Part shown: piece after piece, positions 9,448 to 17,605 of the stretch
Layout of the letters: the number at the start of each line of letters is the position of its first letter
Position numbering within the stretch: position 1 is the stretch's first letter
Assembly (NCBI GenBank): GCA_023334545.1
Contig: JAADVB010000287.1
Coordinates: 1 to 21,406 of the forward strand
Direction: 5' to 3'
From: Salisapilia sapeloensis
Lineage: Eukaryota > Oomycota > Peronosporomycetes > Peronosporales > Salisapiliaceae
DNA: 21,406 nt
Translations under genes and position numbers: made by a program
Notes under the pieces: model-generated
Databases searched by the model: none
What the model was told of the DNA's origin: nothing
What the model saw: only the letters and a program-made list of their open reading frames with translations

Positions 9448-9474
9448 TCGAGTAGAAACGTATAAGCGAATATG
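9422..9474 (+). repeat. Three CGAATATG copies at the GPATCH1-like start
   Basis: CATATTCG at 9422-9429 and CGAATATG at 9440-9447 form an 8-bp inverted repeat with a 10-bp loop. A third copy, CGAATATG at 9467-9474, ends in the start codon. The motif lies where a core promoter or 5' UTR is expected. Function is unknown. Confidence 0.45.
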
Positions 9475-10524
9475 AGCAAGAGCGGAGAAGTGCGAGACGA
9501 GCAGGGCCGACGGAGGTTCCACGGAGCCTTTACGGGTGGATTTTCAGCAGGGTACTTTAACACGGTCGGGAGTGCCGAAGGATGGCAGCCTTCTACCTTT
9601 TCCAGCTCCCGAAGTCGGCGAGCCAAGGTCTCTCAGAACCCCATGGACTACATGGACGACGAAGACTATGCCCAACGAGCGTCTGGAGAAGAAGAGGAAG
9701 AGGTAGAGGAGCGTCCGCAAGAGAGATTCGCATACGCCAACGATCAAGACGAAGAAGTAGTGTATACAACTGGTAAGACACAGGAGGAAGACGAAGACGC
9801 CGATACGATCACCTTTCGCAGTCGACAGCGAAGCACTCGTCCGAAGAAACGCTCCGCCGTGTCCTTTGCCGACGCGCTAAAGGACCCAGAAGGAGACGAT
9901 TCACACAGCAGTAAACTCGGCCTCAGCTCTCTCGACGAAGACGAAGTGGATGTGTACGGCGGGTCGTCCATGTCGGACTTTTACACGTCGCTCGGGGGTT
10001 TTAAGTCCCAGCGCAAGCGTCTCAAGGCCGAGTCGTCCCAAAAGCAGCAAATCCAGGGCTTCACCAAGTCCGTTCGACCCGTGTATCGAAAGCCCAAGTT
10101 ACCAGACGACCACCAACCGACCGTCGTGGACGTCCAAGAGACGCCGTACACGCTCGCAGACGACGACTCGACGTACACCAAGCGGAACTACATCCAGCAT
10201 GCTGTTGGAGACGATACCTTCCGGTCCAAGATCGCCGCGTCCATCTCTAAGCGCTTCACGACTTCTGGTCAGACACAAGAGCCGCCGTCTCCTGTCGACA
10301 AGAAGCAAGTGTACCGGACCACAGACCAGTGGCTACCACACTCTCTCCTGAGCAAGCGCTTCCACGTCCGATCCGCAGCTCTCGCGACCAACAAGGACGA
10401 TAACGTCCGACGTACAGACCTCTTTGAGCAGGAACTCGTGCCGCATCTCGTCGAATACGCTTCGAGTCGCCAGACGGAACGAAAACCTCATGTGACGTAC
10501 CACACGCCCAACAAGACGTACTAA
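9472..10524 (+). CDS. GPATCH1/TGH-family protein lacking the G-patch
   Basis: An intronless 350-residue protein. The N-terminus ([35 protein letters not shown], then MDYMDDEDY) is the DUF1604 region that marks GPATCH1 in animals and TOUGH (TGH) in plants, spliceosome-associated RNA-processing factors. A later DEDEVDVYG block and the motif [11 protein letters not shown] match other conserved parts of the family. The glycine-rich G-patch that normally lies between them and activates DEAH helicases is absent, and the protein is far shorter than the roughly 900-residue relatives. The middle is acidic and low in complexity. The ATG at 9472 follows an in-frame AT-rich leader and gives the conserved N-terminus. 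The stop at 10524 lies 45 bp from the stop of the convergent gene. Nuclear mRNA splicing is the inferred process. Confidence 0.82.
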   Translation: MSKSGEVRDEQGRRRFHGAFTGGFSAGYFNTVGSAEGWQPSTFSSSRSRRAKVSQNPMDYMDDEDYAQRASGEEEEEVEERPQERFAYANDQDEEVVYTTGKTQEEDEDADTITFRSRQRSTRPKKRSAVSFADALKDPEGDDSHSSKLGLSSLDEDEVDVYGGSSMSDFYTSLGGFKSQRKRLKAESSQKQQIQGFTKSVRPVYRKPKLPDDHQPTVVDVQETPYTLADDDSTYTKRNYIQHAVGDDTFRSKIAASISKRFTTSGQTQEPPSPVDKKQVYRTTDQWLPHSLLSKRFHVRSAALATNKDDNVRRTDLFEQELVPHLVEYASSRQTERKPHVTYHTPNKTY

Positions 10525-10569
10525 CGCTAGCTCCGTATGCAAAGAAAAACTACATTACCCTCCTCTATA

Positions 10570-12072
10570 CTAGTCAAAAGTCATCTTGGTGCCCTTAAAG
10601 TTCTGGATGGTCGATGCCTGGCGCTTCGGAGGACCGTCACCACGGCCGCCACGACCGCCACGTCCGCCGCCACGGCCACGGCCAAACCCTCCACGTCCGC
10701 CACGGTCACCGCCACGGCCTCTTCCGCCGCGTCCACCGCCGCGTCCGCCACCACGTCCGCCGCTGCCATTGTCGCGTCCCTTGGCGTAGTTGACACGGAT
10801 CGGACGGCCGAGGACGTAGGTGCCAGCGAGCTTGACGGCCTCATCCACCGCCTCAGAGGCAGCAAAGTCGAGGTGTCCGAAGCCACGGAACTCGCCGGTC
10901 TCTCTGTCGGTCGCGAGACGGCATCCCGTGATCTCTCCGCAGTGCTCAAACGTCTTGCAGACCGTGTCCTCATCGACGTCCCACGCGAGGTTGCCGAGGA
11001 AGACGCTCATGCACCCCTCTGGCTTCTCGTCGAGGTAGTTGCTCTCCTTCTTGGCGTTGGACGGTCGGATCTTCATCCATCGGCCGCCAAAGTCCTCGCC
11101 GTCCTTGGCGAGCGCAGCCTCCGCGCCTTCCGGAGTGGAGAAGGTAATGTAGGCAGTTCCGGAGGCACGGCCGTCGTGGTTGACCGGCAGACGAGTTGAC
11201 AGGATCTTGCCGCAGCCAGCGAACGTCTCGCGGACCTCGTCCTCAGTGGCAGCCCACGGAAGACCCATGATGAAGACCTCGTTCTGCGTCGGCGTGTCGC
11301 TCACGTCCTGCTTCTTGGCGGCAGGAGCGTCCTCCACTTCGGCCTCAGCCTTACGCTTGCCGTTGGTCTTGGGCTCCTCTTCGTCCGACGAGGAGGAGGA
11401 GGAAGAGTCTTTCTTGGCAGGAGCCTTCTTGGCCGGCTCTTCGTCTTCATCCGAAGACGAGTCCGAGGAAGAAGACTCTTCCTTCTTGGCAGCAGGCTTC
11501 TTGGTCTCCTTCTTGGCAGGAGCTTCTTCCTCATCGGAGGAAGAGTCGGAGGAAGAGGAAGACTCCTTCTTGGCGGCAGGCTTCTTGGCCTCCGTCTTCT
11601 TCGGAGCAGGCTTCTCGTCTTCATCCGAAGAAGAGTCCGAAGAGGAAGACTCTTCCTTCTTGGCAGCAGGCTTCTTGGTCTCCTTCTTGGCAGGAGCTTC
11701 TTCCTCATCGGAGGAAGAGTCAGAAGAAGAGGAAGACTCCTTCTTGGCAGCAGGCTTCTTGGCCTCCGTCTTCTTCGGAGCAGGCTTCTCATCCTCTTCA
11801 GACGAAGAGTCCGAGGAAGATGATGCTTCCTTCTTGACCACTTGCTTCTTGACGACCTTCTTGGGCTCTTCATCGTCACTCGAGTCGGAGGAAGAGGAAG
11901 ACTCCTGCTTCTTCACGACGGTCTTTTTGGTCTTGACAGGCGCCTCATCGGAGCTCGAGTCACTGCTGCTGCTGCTGCTGCTGCTCTCCTGCGGCTTGGC
12001 CTTCTTGCTCTTGCTGACCTTGGCAGGCTTGCCCTCGGCCTTCTTGCTCTTGGTAACCTTGCTCGGAGCCAT
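10570..12072 (-). CDS. Nucleolin/NSR1-type nucleolar protein: acidic-serine repeats, two RRMs, RGG tail
   Basis: A single exon of 500 residues. Residues 1-235 alternate lysine-rich blocks (AKKPAAKK) with phospho-acceptor blocks (SSSSSDSSSDEEE), as in nucleolin, yeast Nsr1 and fission yeast Gar2, which act in pre-rRNA processing and ribosome assembly. RRM1 is at about 264-336 (VFIMGL, GTAYITF). RRM2 is at about 355-430 (VFLGNL, RGFGHLDF). A glycine-arginine RGG tail runs from about 437 to 478, and the protein ends in a short tail, GTKMTFD. The SSDSSSDEE blocks are casein kinase II-like sites. I chose the ATG at 12072 because it starts the lysine-rich region and is followed upstream by an initiator-like element; upstream in-frame codons are unlikely to be translated. 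The product should be abundant and nucleolar. Confidence 0.9.
   Translation of the reverse strand: MAPSKVTKSKKAEGKPAKVSKSKKAKPQESSSSSSSSDSSSDEAPVKTKKTVVKKQESSSSSDSSDDEEPKKVVKKQVVKKEASSSSDSSSEEDEKPAPKKTEAKKPAAKKESSSSSDSSSDEEEAPAKKETKKPAAKKEESSSSDSSSDEDEKPAPKKTEAKKPAAKKESSSSSDSSSDEEEAPAKKETKKPAAKKEESSSSDSSSDEDEEPAKKAPAKKDSSSSSSSDEEEPKTNGKRKAEAEVEDAPAAKKQDVSDTPTQNEVFIMGLPWAATEDEVRETFAGCGKILSTRLPVNHDGRASGTAYITFSTPEGAEAALAKDGEDFGGRWMKIRPSNAKKESNYLDEKPEGCMSVFLGNLAWDVDEDTVCKTFEHCGEITGCRLATDRETGEFRGFGHLDFAASEAVDEAVKLAGTYVLGRPIRVNYAKGRDNGSGGRGGGRGGGRGGRGRGGDRGGRGGFGRGRGGGRGGRGGRGDGPPKRQASTIQNFKGTKMTFD
11449..11796 (-). repeat. Two tandem 174-bp units inside the nucleolin-like gene
   Basis: Residues 93-150 and 151-208 of the nucleolin-like protein are the same 58-residue unit. 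In DNA the copies are 174 bp apart; for example, CTTCTTGGCCTCCGTC occurs at 11581 and again at 11755. Each unit is itself built from two related KPAAKKE-acidic-serine half-units. Near-identity at DNA level suggests recent duplication or gene conversion, so copy number may vary between strains. Confidence 0.85.
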
Positions 12073-12080
12073 CGTATCGT

Positions 12081-12133
12081 ATATAAAAATGAAAGTAGCT
12101 CGGTGGCAGCGAGCCCATGGCCGATTTGATTGG
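12081..12133 (-). promoter_or_regulatory. Initiator-like element and CCAAT box of the nucleolin-like gene
   Basis: On the minus strand, TCATTTTTATAT (12092-12081) lies about 10-20 bp before the ATG. It fits the oomycete initiator pattern TCATTY followed by a T-rich flank. A CCAAT box on the same strand lies at 12133-12129. The 166-bp gap to the divergent zinc-domain gene probably serves both promoters. Pattern matches only. Confidence 0.4.
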
Positions 12134-12238
12134 TTTCCAGACACCTGTGCACTTAGACAGGACCCACGGTCCAGACAACTTCAACGTACCCCTCTACATG
12201 CACTTTCCCTTCCGCGGTGTACGCGTGGTGTGGCGCAC

Positions 12239-13054
12239 ATGGAGACCAGCGCCAGCACGCCGTCGGGGGACCAGGCACACGACGTCAGTACGCTCAAAAG
12301 ACCCTTTGCGACGGACGATCAAGCTGGCACGGGGATACCGGAAACTACGGTCGATGCGCCTGAAGCTCCACCGGTGGAACTGCAGGAATGCCATCGAATG
12401 GCGAGACTGACCTTTGCCTCCTGGACCGACTTTGACGAGTACTTTGAGCAGTACATGGCGGACACGTTCCAGCCTTTTCGCCTACGCTCTTCCTGCAGTA
12501 TCGAGTCGTACAAGCGGAATCGACAGAAGACGAGGGAGAAGCAGAAGCACACGAGAGCCAAGCGCGTCGACTTCCCAGATGACGCAGGACATCACCATCG
12601 AATCTACATGTGCACGCACGCGATGAAAGCTCGCTGTCGAGGCGCCAAGATGCGTCCTGGGCAAAAGTACAGAGGCCTCGGCTGTCCTGCCAAGATCAAC
12701 GCCAAGATCACGTCTGCTGACAACGGATCCGACTACACGGTCGTCGTCACGGATCAGGTAGCTAGCTGTCCCACCCACCTTTGTACTCCTTCTCATTCGC
12801 CCTAGGTCGTATCGCACAACCATCCCGTCGGACCAGACGTCTACGCGGCGTATCCGGATGTGATGCAAAAGTCCCTCAAACGGACCAGAACCGCTTTCAA
12901 GATGGACGACGCCGAGAAACAGGCGCAGCTGGAAGGCGTCCTCCAGAGCATCGCGCAGACCATGGCCAATGTCGACCCGACGCTCTTTGACGCGCAGCTG
13001 GCGAGACTGCAGGATCTCGAAGCCGAGATCGCCGGGCAGTCGGCGACAGTCTAA
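12239..13054 (+). CDS. Stand-alone FAR1/ZSWIM-type (WRKY-GCM1-like) zinc domain protein
   Basis: Exons 12239-12757 and 12806-13054 give 255 residues. After a disordered leader, residues 57-190 match the N-terminal domain of ZSWIM3 and FAR1-like proteins: LTFASWTDFDEYFEQY, TFQPFRLRSS, a basic linker, then C125, C149 and H177-N-H179 as the likely zinc ligands, ending with VYAAYPDVMQ. The intron falls just before the HNH motif, and only splicing restores it. The C-terminus is a helical region (AQLEGVLQSIAQTMANVD) that may form a coiled coil. In relatives this domain precedes a Mutator-like transposase and SWIM finger; here neither is present, so a domesticated DNA-binding protein or transcription factor is inferred. 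Its start lies 166 bp from the divergent nucleolin-like gene. Confidence 0.75.
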
Positions 13055-13203
13055 TACGAATCACAAAACCATTTGGACACGTCAGTCACTTCTTCCGTCG
13101 CACATGCTTTTCACTAGAGGTAGCTCCAGAGGGAGTCGAGTGGATAGTCCGTTGGCATCCTAGGTGCACTCTATATTCCCCTCTCGTTTCGAGAAAGATA
13201 AAT

Positions 13204-13848
13204 ATGCTCGACATCCTGCCGGCGCACGTCCTCACCTTTGGCATACGCACCACGCCTCCGCACCCAGACGTCTCCATCACCCTCACCAACCGATCCAACG
13301 ACCGAGCCGTCGCGTTTAAATTCAAAACGACGTGTGTCCAAAGGTACTTGGTCGTACCCAACCAAGGACTCGTGCCACCCGCCGGCTGCATCCAGGTTCG
13401 AATTACCCTCCATCACCCTTTCGGGACTCCGCTCCCCAAAGACGCACGCAGCGACCACTTTCGCGTCCAAAGCATGCTCCTGGAGACGGAGGTCTATGAG
13501 CAAGTGAAAGACTGGTGTGCAGAGGATCGGAACAATGCGCTACGACAACTGTGGATGGAAACGACAAAGGACCATGTTTCTTTATACAAACTACGCTGCC
13601 ATTTTGTCTACTGCGGCGCGAGCGACGAGATCAGTCCGCCGTCGTACGAGACGGCAGTCGACTCGGAACTGAGCGACAGCGACTACGCCAGCGGACAGGA
13701 GAGCGACGAGTCCGACCTAGACCTCCTGTCGTCCATCCGAGGCTCCATCGTGTGCAAGAACCTCTTCGGCGAGCGACCGAAGCGTCTCCTCGAGCCGGTC
13801 ATTCCGTCCCTCGTGCCATCGATCAACAACCGAGTGCTGCAGCTGTGA
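13204..13848 (+). CDS. Soluble MSP-domain protein (VAP-related, no membrane anchor)
   Basis: A single exon of 214 residues. Residues 1-130 form a major sperm protein fold: ILPAHVLTFGI, ITLTNRSNDRAVAFKFKTT and QRYLVVPNQGLVPPAG, then a strand segment ending YKLRCHFVY. The second half is acidic and serine-rich (SELSDSDYASGQESDESD) and ends without a coiled coil or transmembrane helix. VAP proteins use the KTT..RY.VRPN surface to bind FFAT motifs; here the basic VRPN is VVPN and the proline of TT.P is missing, so FFAT binding may differ. It lies directly upstream of a true VAP in the same direction and shares several motifs, which suggests an old tandem duplication. The ATG is 145 bp after the previous stop. 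Role at membranes is unknown. Confidence 0.83.
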   Translation: MLDILPAHVLTFGIRTTPPHPDVSITLTNRSNDRAVAFKFKTTCVQRYLVVPNQGLVPPAGCIQVRITLHHPFGTPLPKDARSDHFRVQSMLLETEVYEQVKDWCAEDRNNALRQLWMETTKDHVSLYKLRCHFVYCGASDEISPPSYETAVDSELSDSDYASGQESDESDLDLLSSIRGSIVCKNLFGERPKRLLEPVIPSLVPSINNRVLQL

Positions 13849-14072
13849 GTATCCGTACCAATTCCATCAACAAGTCTATCAAAACTAAAGAAGTACATCA
13901 TACACTTGCATCCGACCTACTTTCCCGTCTTCCGACACCACGTCCATGCCATCTCTTGCCATACTCCGACATACTCGTCTACCGTTTTTTTGTTTCCTTA
14001 AAACGTACGTTTTAGACTGTAAATCGTCTACCTGGACCAGTGTATTACGACCGGATCAGGGAGGAATCAGTC

Positions 14073-15058
14073 ATGTCGGACCTCGATGCGGCCACCTCGA
14101 GCTTGACGATCGAGCCGTCCGACTCGCTCGCATTTAAGCTCCGAAGTCAGACGGCGCCTCAGGCCGTCTTGACTGTCCGGAATGCGTCGGAGAGCCAGAA
14201 GCTCGCGTTCAAAGTGAAGACGACACGGCCCATGCGGTACTTGGTGCGTCCGAATCAGGGGCTATTGGCGCCCGGTGGGTCCATGGCAGTGGTCGTCATT
14301 CTGCAGCAAAAGGACTGCGACGAGCTACTGCGCCTTGCAGCAGCAGAGCGTCAGCTAGCGAACGACAAGTTCCTCGTGCAGAGCCTGGCGGTGGAAGACG
14401 AGTTCTATCAGGACGTCCGGTCCAAGTCCCCCAAGGAGTCAGCGGATGAGCTGTCGGCCATGTGGCAGCGAGCGGACAAGAAGAAGACGACGAACAAGAA
14501 GCTCCGCTGCCAGTTCCTCCAGGACGACAGCGACGAGCACGGACAAGAGGACGCACGGGAGAGCAACGTCGCGACGCCAGAGCAGCTCTCCTCCGCCCTC
14601 TTGCATGAGAATGCGACGGACGACCCCACTAGCGTCGATAGCGACAAGGTAGCCGCGTTTATATGTATACCAAAGTAGGATGCTCATGCGTTCTCTAGAC
14701 GTCCGACGCCGACTTTGCTTCTCTCCGGAAGAAATACGACGAAGTACGTTTTAATCTATATCTAGGATACCTCGCTGCTCACATCCGATAGCTCGTGGCC
14801 TTCACAGTGCAGCTGACGGCGCAGCGAGACGTCTTGATGAACGACCTGGAGAAGGCTCGACAAGCCTACCAACGAGCCAACGCCGAGAACGCTCGGAAGG
14901 ACGAAAGCACGCTGCGCCATCGACGGCCGAACGCTTCCCCCGGTACCACCTCTTCTGCGGTCACATCGAAACCTGTGCAGCCATCGGAAGGCTTCACGCT
15001 CTTCCACCTGGCCATCTGCGGCCTCGTCTTCTACCTCTTTGGACGCTACTACTACTAA
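14073..15058 (+). CDS. VAP: VAMP-associated protein (VAP), tail-anchored ER contact-site receptor
   Basis: Exons 14073-14648, 14699-14743 and 14792-15058 give 295 residues. The MSP domain (LTIEPSDSLAFKLRSQ, KLAFKVKTTRPMRYLVRPN, GLLAPGGSMAVVVILQ, KLRCQFL) keeps the basic FFAT-binding surface of VAP-A/B. It contains an inserted charged helix compared with animal VAPs. An acidic linker, a coiled coil at about 196-245 (SLRKKYDELVAFTVQLTAQ, LEKARQAYQRANAENARK) and a C-terminal helix FTLFHLAICGLVFYLFGRYY follow. This is the standard layout for a VAP: tail-anchored in the ER, dimerising, and recruiting lipid-transfer proteins to contact sites. Both introns are about 50 bp and end in TAG; only splicing links the MSP domain to the anchor. 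The stop lies 53 bp from that of the convergent SPX gene. Confidence 0.92.
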
Positions 15059-15111
15059 CGCTCGAACGAGACTCCATGATTCAACAAGAACTTTGCATTG
15101 TGTTTTCTCTT

Positions 15112-16216
15112 TCAATTCAGAATCGTCGCAAAGCTCATCTTGCGCTTCCCGTCCGACGACAGGGGAGATCGAGCCTTGCGCTTGTGCCCACCCTCGCGCA
15201 TCGACAGCATGGCTCTCGCGGCCGTGTCGCTCTCCCCTCGATCGTCCTCTGTCTCCTCGTACTCGTCCAGTCCTTCCATCTGCCGAAGCTGCTGCGCGCC
15301 GTCCCGTAGCGACTGGACTCTCGTCAGCGTCACCGAAGCGTCCGACTCGGGACTATGCTCTCTCGACGGTCGAGGCGGTCGAGGTGGCGTCTGTGGAGGA
15401 ACCTCCTCCTGTCTCTCGCTGCTGGAGACGGAGGTGGTCGTGTGGGGAGGGAGGTGCTTCTCGAGGTCAGACGCGTGCTGATGTCGGTCCTCGTGGTTCT
15501 CAATGTTGAATCCTGTGCTCTGGACGTAGATGCGCTCGAGTCGTCCGATCATCCGAAGGAGAGGGACGTACGTCGCGAAAGGCTGTTTGGTCAGGATGGT
15601 CGACATGAACTTGTGCCGAGTGGCGTACCCCGTCCACTTGTCGTGCTTTTTGAGTATCTAGAAGCGAATCAACAGCCATCCGCTACCTCTTACGACGTCA
15701 AACGTACCTTGGAGATGGCGCAAAAGTTCATCACGGCAAAGTTTTCTAGCAGCAGCAACTCCTTGTACAGCGAGACGCAGTGACGGAGGACGACGGCATG
15801 GGCCTCCGTGCTCGTGTCCGTCGACTGCTGCCGCTGGTACTCGTCGTCCATTTGCCCAACGCGAGCTGCACACTGCGCCTGCTCCTTGACAAAAAAGTCC
15901 GAGACCTTCTTCACCTCTGCTCTTAAAGCCTTGAAGAACTCCTGCTCTTCGTGCGAATCACCTACGTCGAGGACGTTACGACTGACTTGTATACGCTTCT
16001 AACGACATAATAGCACGTACGGATCGAGTCGTTGTCTTCCTTGGCCACCGGACGCGCTCTCGTTCGGCCGAGATTGCTGTTCCGGAGCTTATCTTCCGCC
16101 TGCATCCGAGCGCAGCCCTTGATAAGCTTCTTGAGAGCCTTGTAGTCGACCCAGTAGGGCTCCCAGGCAGACGGTAGGACCTGGAGTGACTGCTGGAGTA
16201 GCTTTCCGAACTTCAT
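15112..16216 (-). CDS. SPX-domain protein (inositol pyrophosphate/phosphate sensor)
   Basis: Exons in transcript order are 16216-16021, 15961-15708 and 15657-15112, giving 331 residues. The protein starts MKFGKLLQQSLQVLPSAWEP, a classic SPX N-terminus, followed by YKALKKLIK. The second exon gives the long helices (EFFKALRAEVKKVSDFFVKE, LYKELLLLENFAVMNFCAIS). Exon 3 completes the lysine cluster K150-I-L-K-K-H-D-K157. The tyrosine at 25 and the two lysine patches are the residues that bind inositol (pyro)phosphates in SPX structures. After about residue 200 the chain is polar and proline-rich (PPQTPPRPPRPSREH) and has no EXS, VTC, RING or MFS domain, so it is an SPX-only regulator or adaptor, probably in phosphate homeostasis. 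The junctions are in phase and both introns end in TAG. Confidence 0.9.
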
Positions 16217-16243
16217 GCGGACTAGAGGTGTCTGGATAGGACG

Positions 16244-16506
16244 ATGGTGGATGGAGAGAGGTCTTTCGGCGAGAGAAAGCACGCGTCGTCGTCGCCCAGG
16301 TGGTCTTTTGCCAAGTGCTTATCCAGGGGTTCGCCACTCACTCGAGATTTGTATACACTATCGACCACCAAGTCGACTGTCCACCGAGGTGTCTACAGTG
16401 GCTTCCCACATACGACTTCATGCCAGAGGCTATCGAGTACGAGGTGCAAACATACAAAGGGACAAGGGACGGTTGTATATCGCTAGGACTGGATGACGAT
16501 GCGTAG
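16244..16506 (+). CDS. Possible small gene of unknown function
   Basis: A tentative two-exon model, 16244-16299 and 16347-16506, is in phase and gives 71 residues starting MVDGERSFGERKHASSSPR. The second exon looks coding (FVYTIDHQVDCPPRCLQWLP, FMPEAIEYEVQTYKG) and ends in an acidic tail before TAG. The proposed acceptor is GAG, unlike the TAG acceptors of neighbouring genes, and the ATG lies only 28 bp from the divergent SPX start. It could instead be part of a broken gene or chance. No family is recognised. Confidence 0.3.
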
Positions 16507-16858
16507 GATTGTTTCCGTGTACAAGAGACGTCAGATGTCCATAAGTCATCCTCCTCTGCTGCTTTATTTACACTTACGACTTGCCATCTATGCTCACGTG
16601 GACCCTACCTCCTACGGCCTCGAGACGGATAGCTACGCAAGAACCAGTGATGATAGACTGCTGCGTCAAACGCAACATCATAAACACAGGACCGGAATAT
16701 AGCGACTCGTCTGTTAAGTCGCCGACGCCACTTGGCGACCCACATGCACATTCAGCCACGCGCGACGAACGTACGCTCGTAGACGAGATTCAGGCCGAGT
16801 CTGAGTCCAAGTACCAGGCATCCGCCATTGCATTACATGCAGACGACAATCTGAATCT
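16507..16858. other. Gap between the small ORF and the ankyrin gene
   Basis: Open segments occur on both strands (minus 16574-16759; plus from 16581 into the ankyrin gene), but none resembles a known family. The stretch is probably the 3' flank of the ankyrin gene. Confidence 0.4.
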
Positions 16859-17572
16859 TTACCACAGCTCCAAGGCAAAGGACAGGATGAGATGGAGCAC
16901 TGGGCGAGGCACATACATCCACGACACTCGGCCTCTTGAAGGCGAAAACGTCCAGGACCACCACGTTGGGTTCAGAGGCGAAAGAGACCGGTGATTCGCT
17001 ACGACCAATAAATCAACAATCTTCTGTTGAGACCGTGAGAACCTCGTGTGCAGGTCAGGTCGCCACACGACACTCCAGTCAGCTGATAGCAATTCGAGAG
17101 TACTCGGCCAAACCCACGTCCACTCCTCTCGCATTCGATAGACCTCCGCAGCTGCTATCTCCATTAGATCTGCCCATTCCATCTCTGATAACATGCATGA
17201 TAAGCACCATGTACGTACGAATGGTAGATCGAGATGCTCCGGACGTCACGAGAAGACGTATCAAACTATTGCTGCGTATGGCGATCGCCATTGACAGCGC
17301 TGAGGATCCTGCGCTGTGACAGCCATCAGTCTTGCTCACAATATGTCAATCCAAATGCACACGTACGCTGTAGTATGGTTCACATCTAACGCCGGGTACC
17401 GAAGCAAGCACTCGACGACCTGGACCCGAGTTTTGCTGACGGCAAAGATGAGCGATGACCAGCCATCCCCATGTGTCGCATTGATGTCGCCTCCTTTCTG
17501 GATCCACCGATCGACTTCCGCAACGTCTCCGCTGGCGGCTGCAGCGAGATACTCGCTCACGGTCTCGGGCAT
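16859..17572 (-). CDS. Short ankyrin-repeat protein
   Basis: Exons in transcript order are 17572-17367, 17313-17219 and 17154-16859, giving about 198 residues. The N-terminus has an ankyrin pair: LAAAASGDVAEVDRWIQKG, INATHGDGWSSLIFAVS, VVECLLRYPALDVN, then ALSMAIAIRSNSLIRLLVTS across the first intron. The C-terminal part has WRPDLHTRFSRSQQKIVDLL and VPRPVLHLILSFALELW, like the W..E.H..FP...R..V..LL and LP..LL..IL.F tail I associate with small ankyrin proteins of oomycetes and plants. The role is probably protein-protein interaction; no partner can be named. Two points are open. The second intron could end at 17185 instead, giving a 34-bp intron and a longer protein. The start could lie in a tiny upstream exon at 17644-17658 joined to an acceptor at 17600. 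Confidence 0.65.
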
Positions 17573-17605
17573 GCTTTGGCCTAAGATGGTTTCTAACAGC
17601 TGCAA

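Noticed and set aside
11180-12805. 541-codon plus-strand open frame
   Set aside because: Its first two thirds are the antisense of the nucleolin-like repeats (low-complexity S/E/F/L pattern). Only the last part, from ATG 12239, is the first exon of the zinc-domain gene, and the frame then runs into its intron.
16581-16994. Plus-strand open frame of about 137 codons opposite the ankyrin gene
   Set aside because: The minus frame has clear ankyrin-protein motifs across the overlap (RFSRSQQKIVDLL), so the plus frame is most likely a shadow; it also lacks an ATG at its start.
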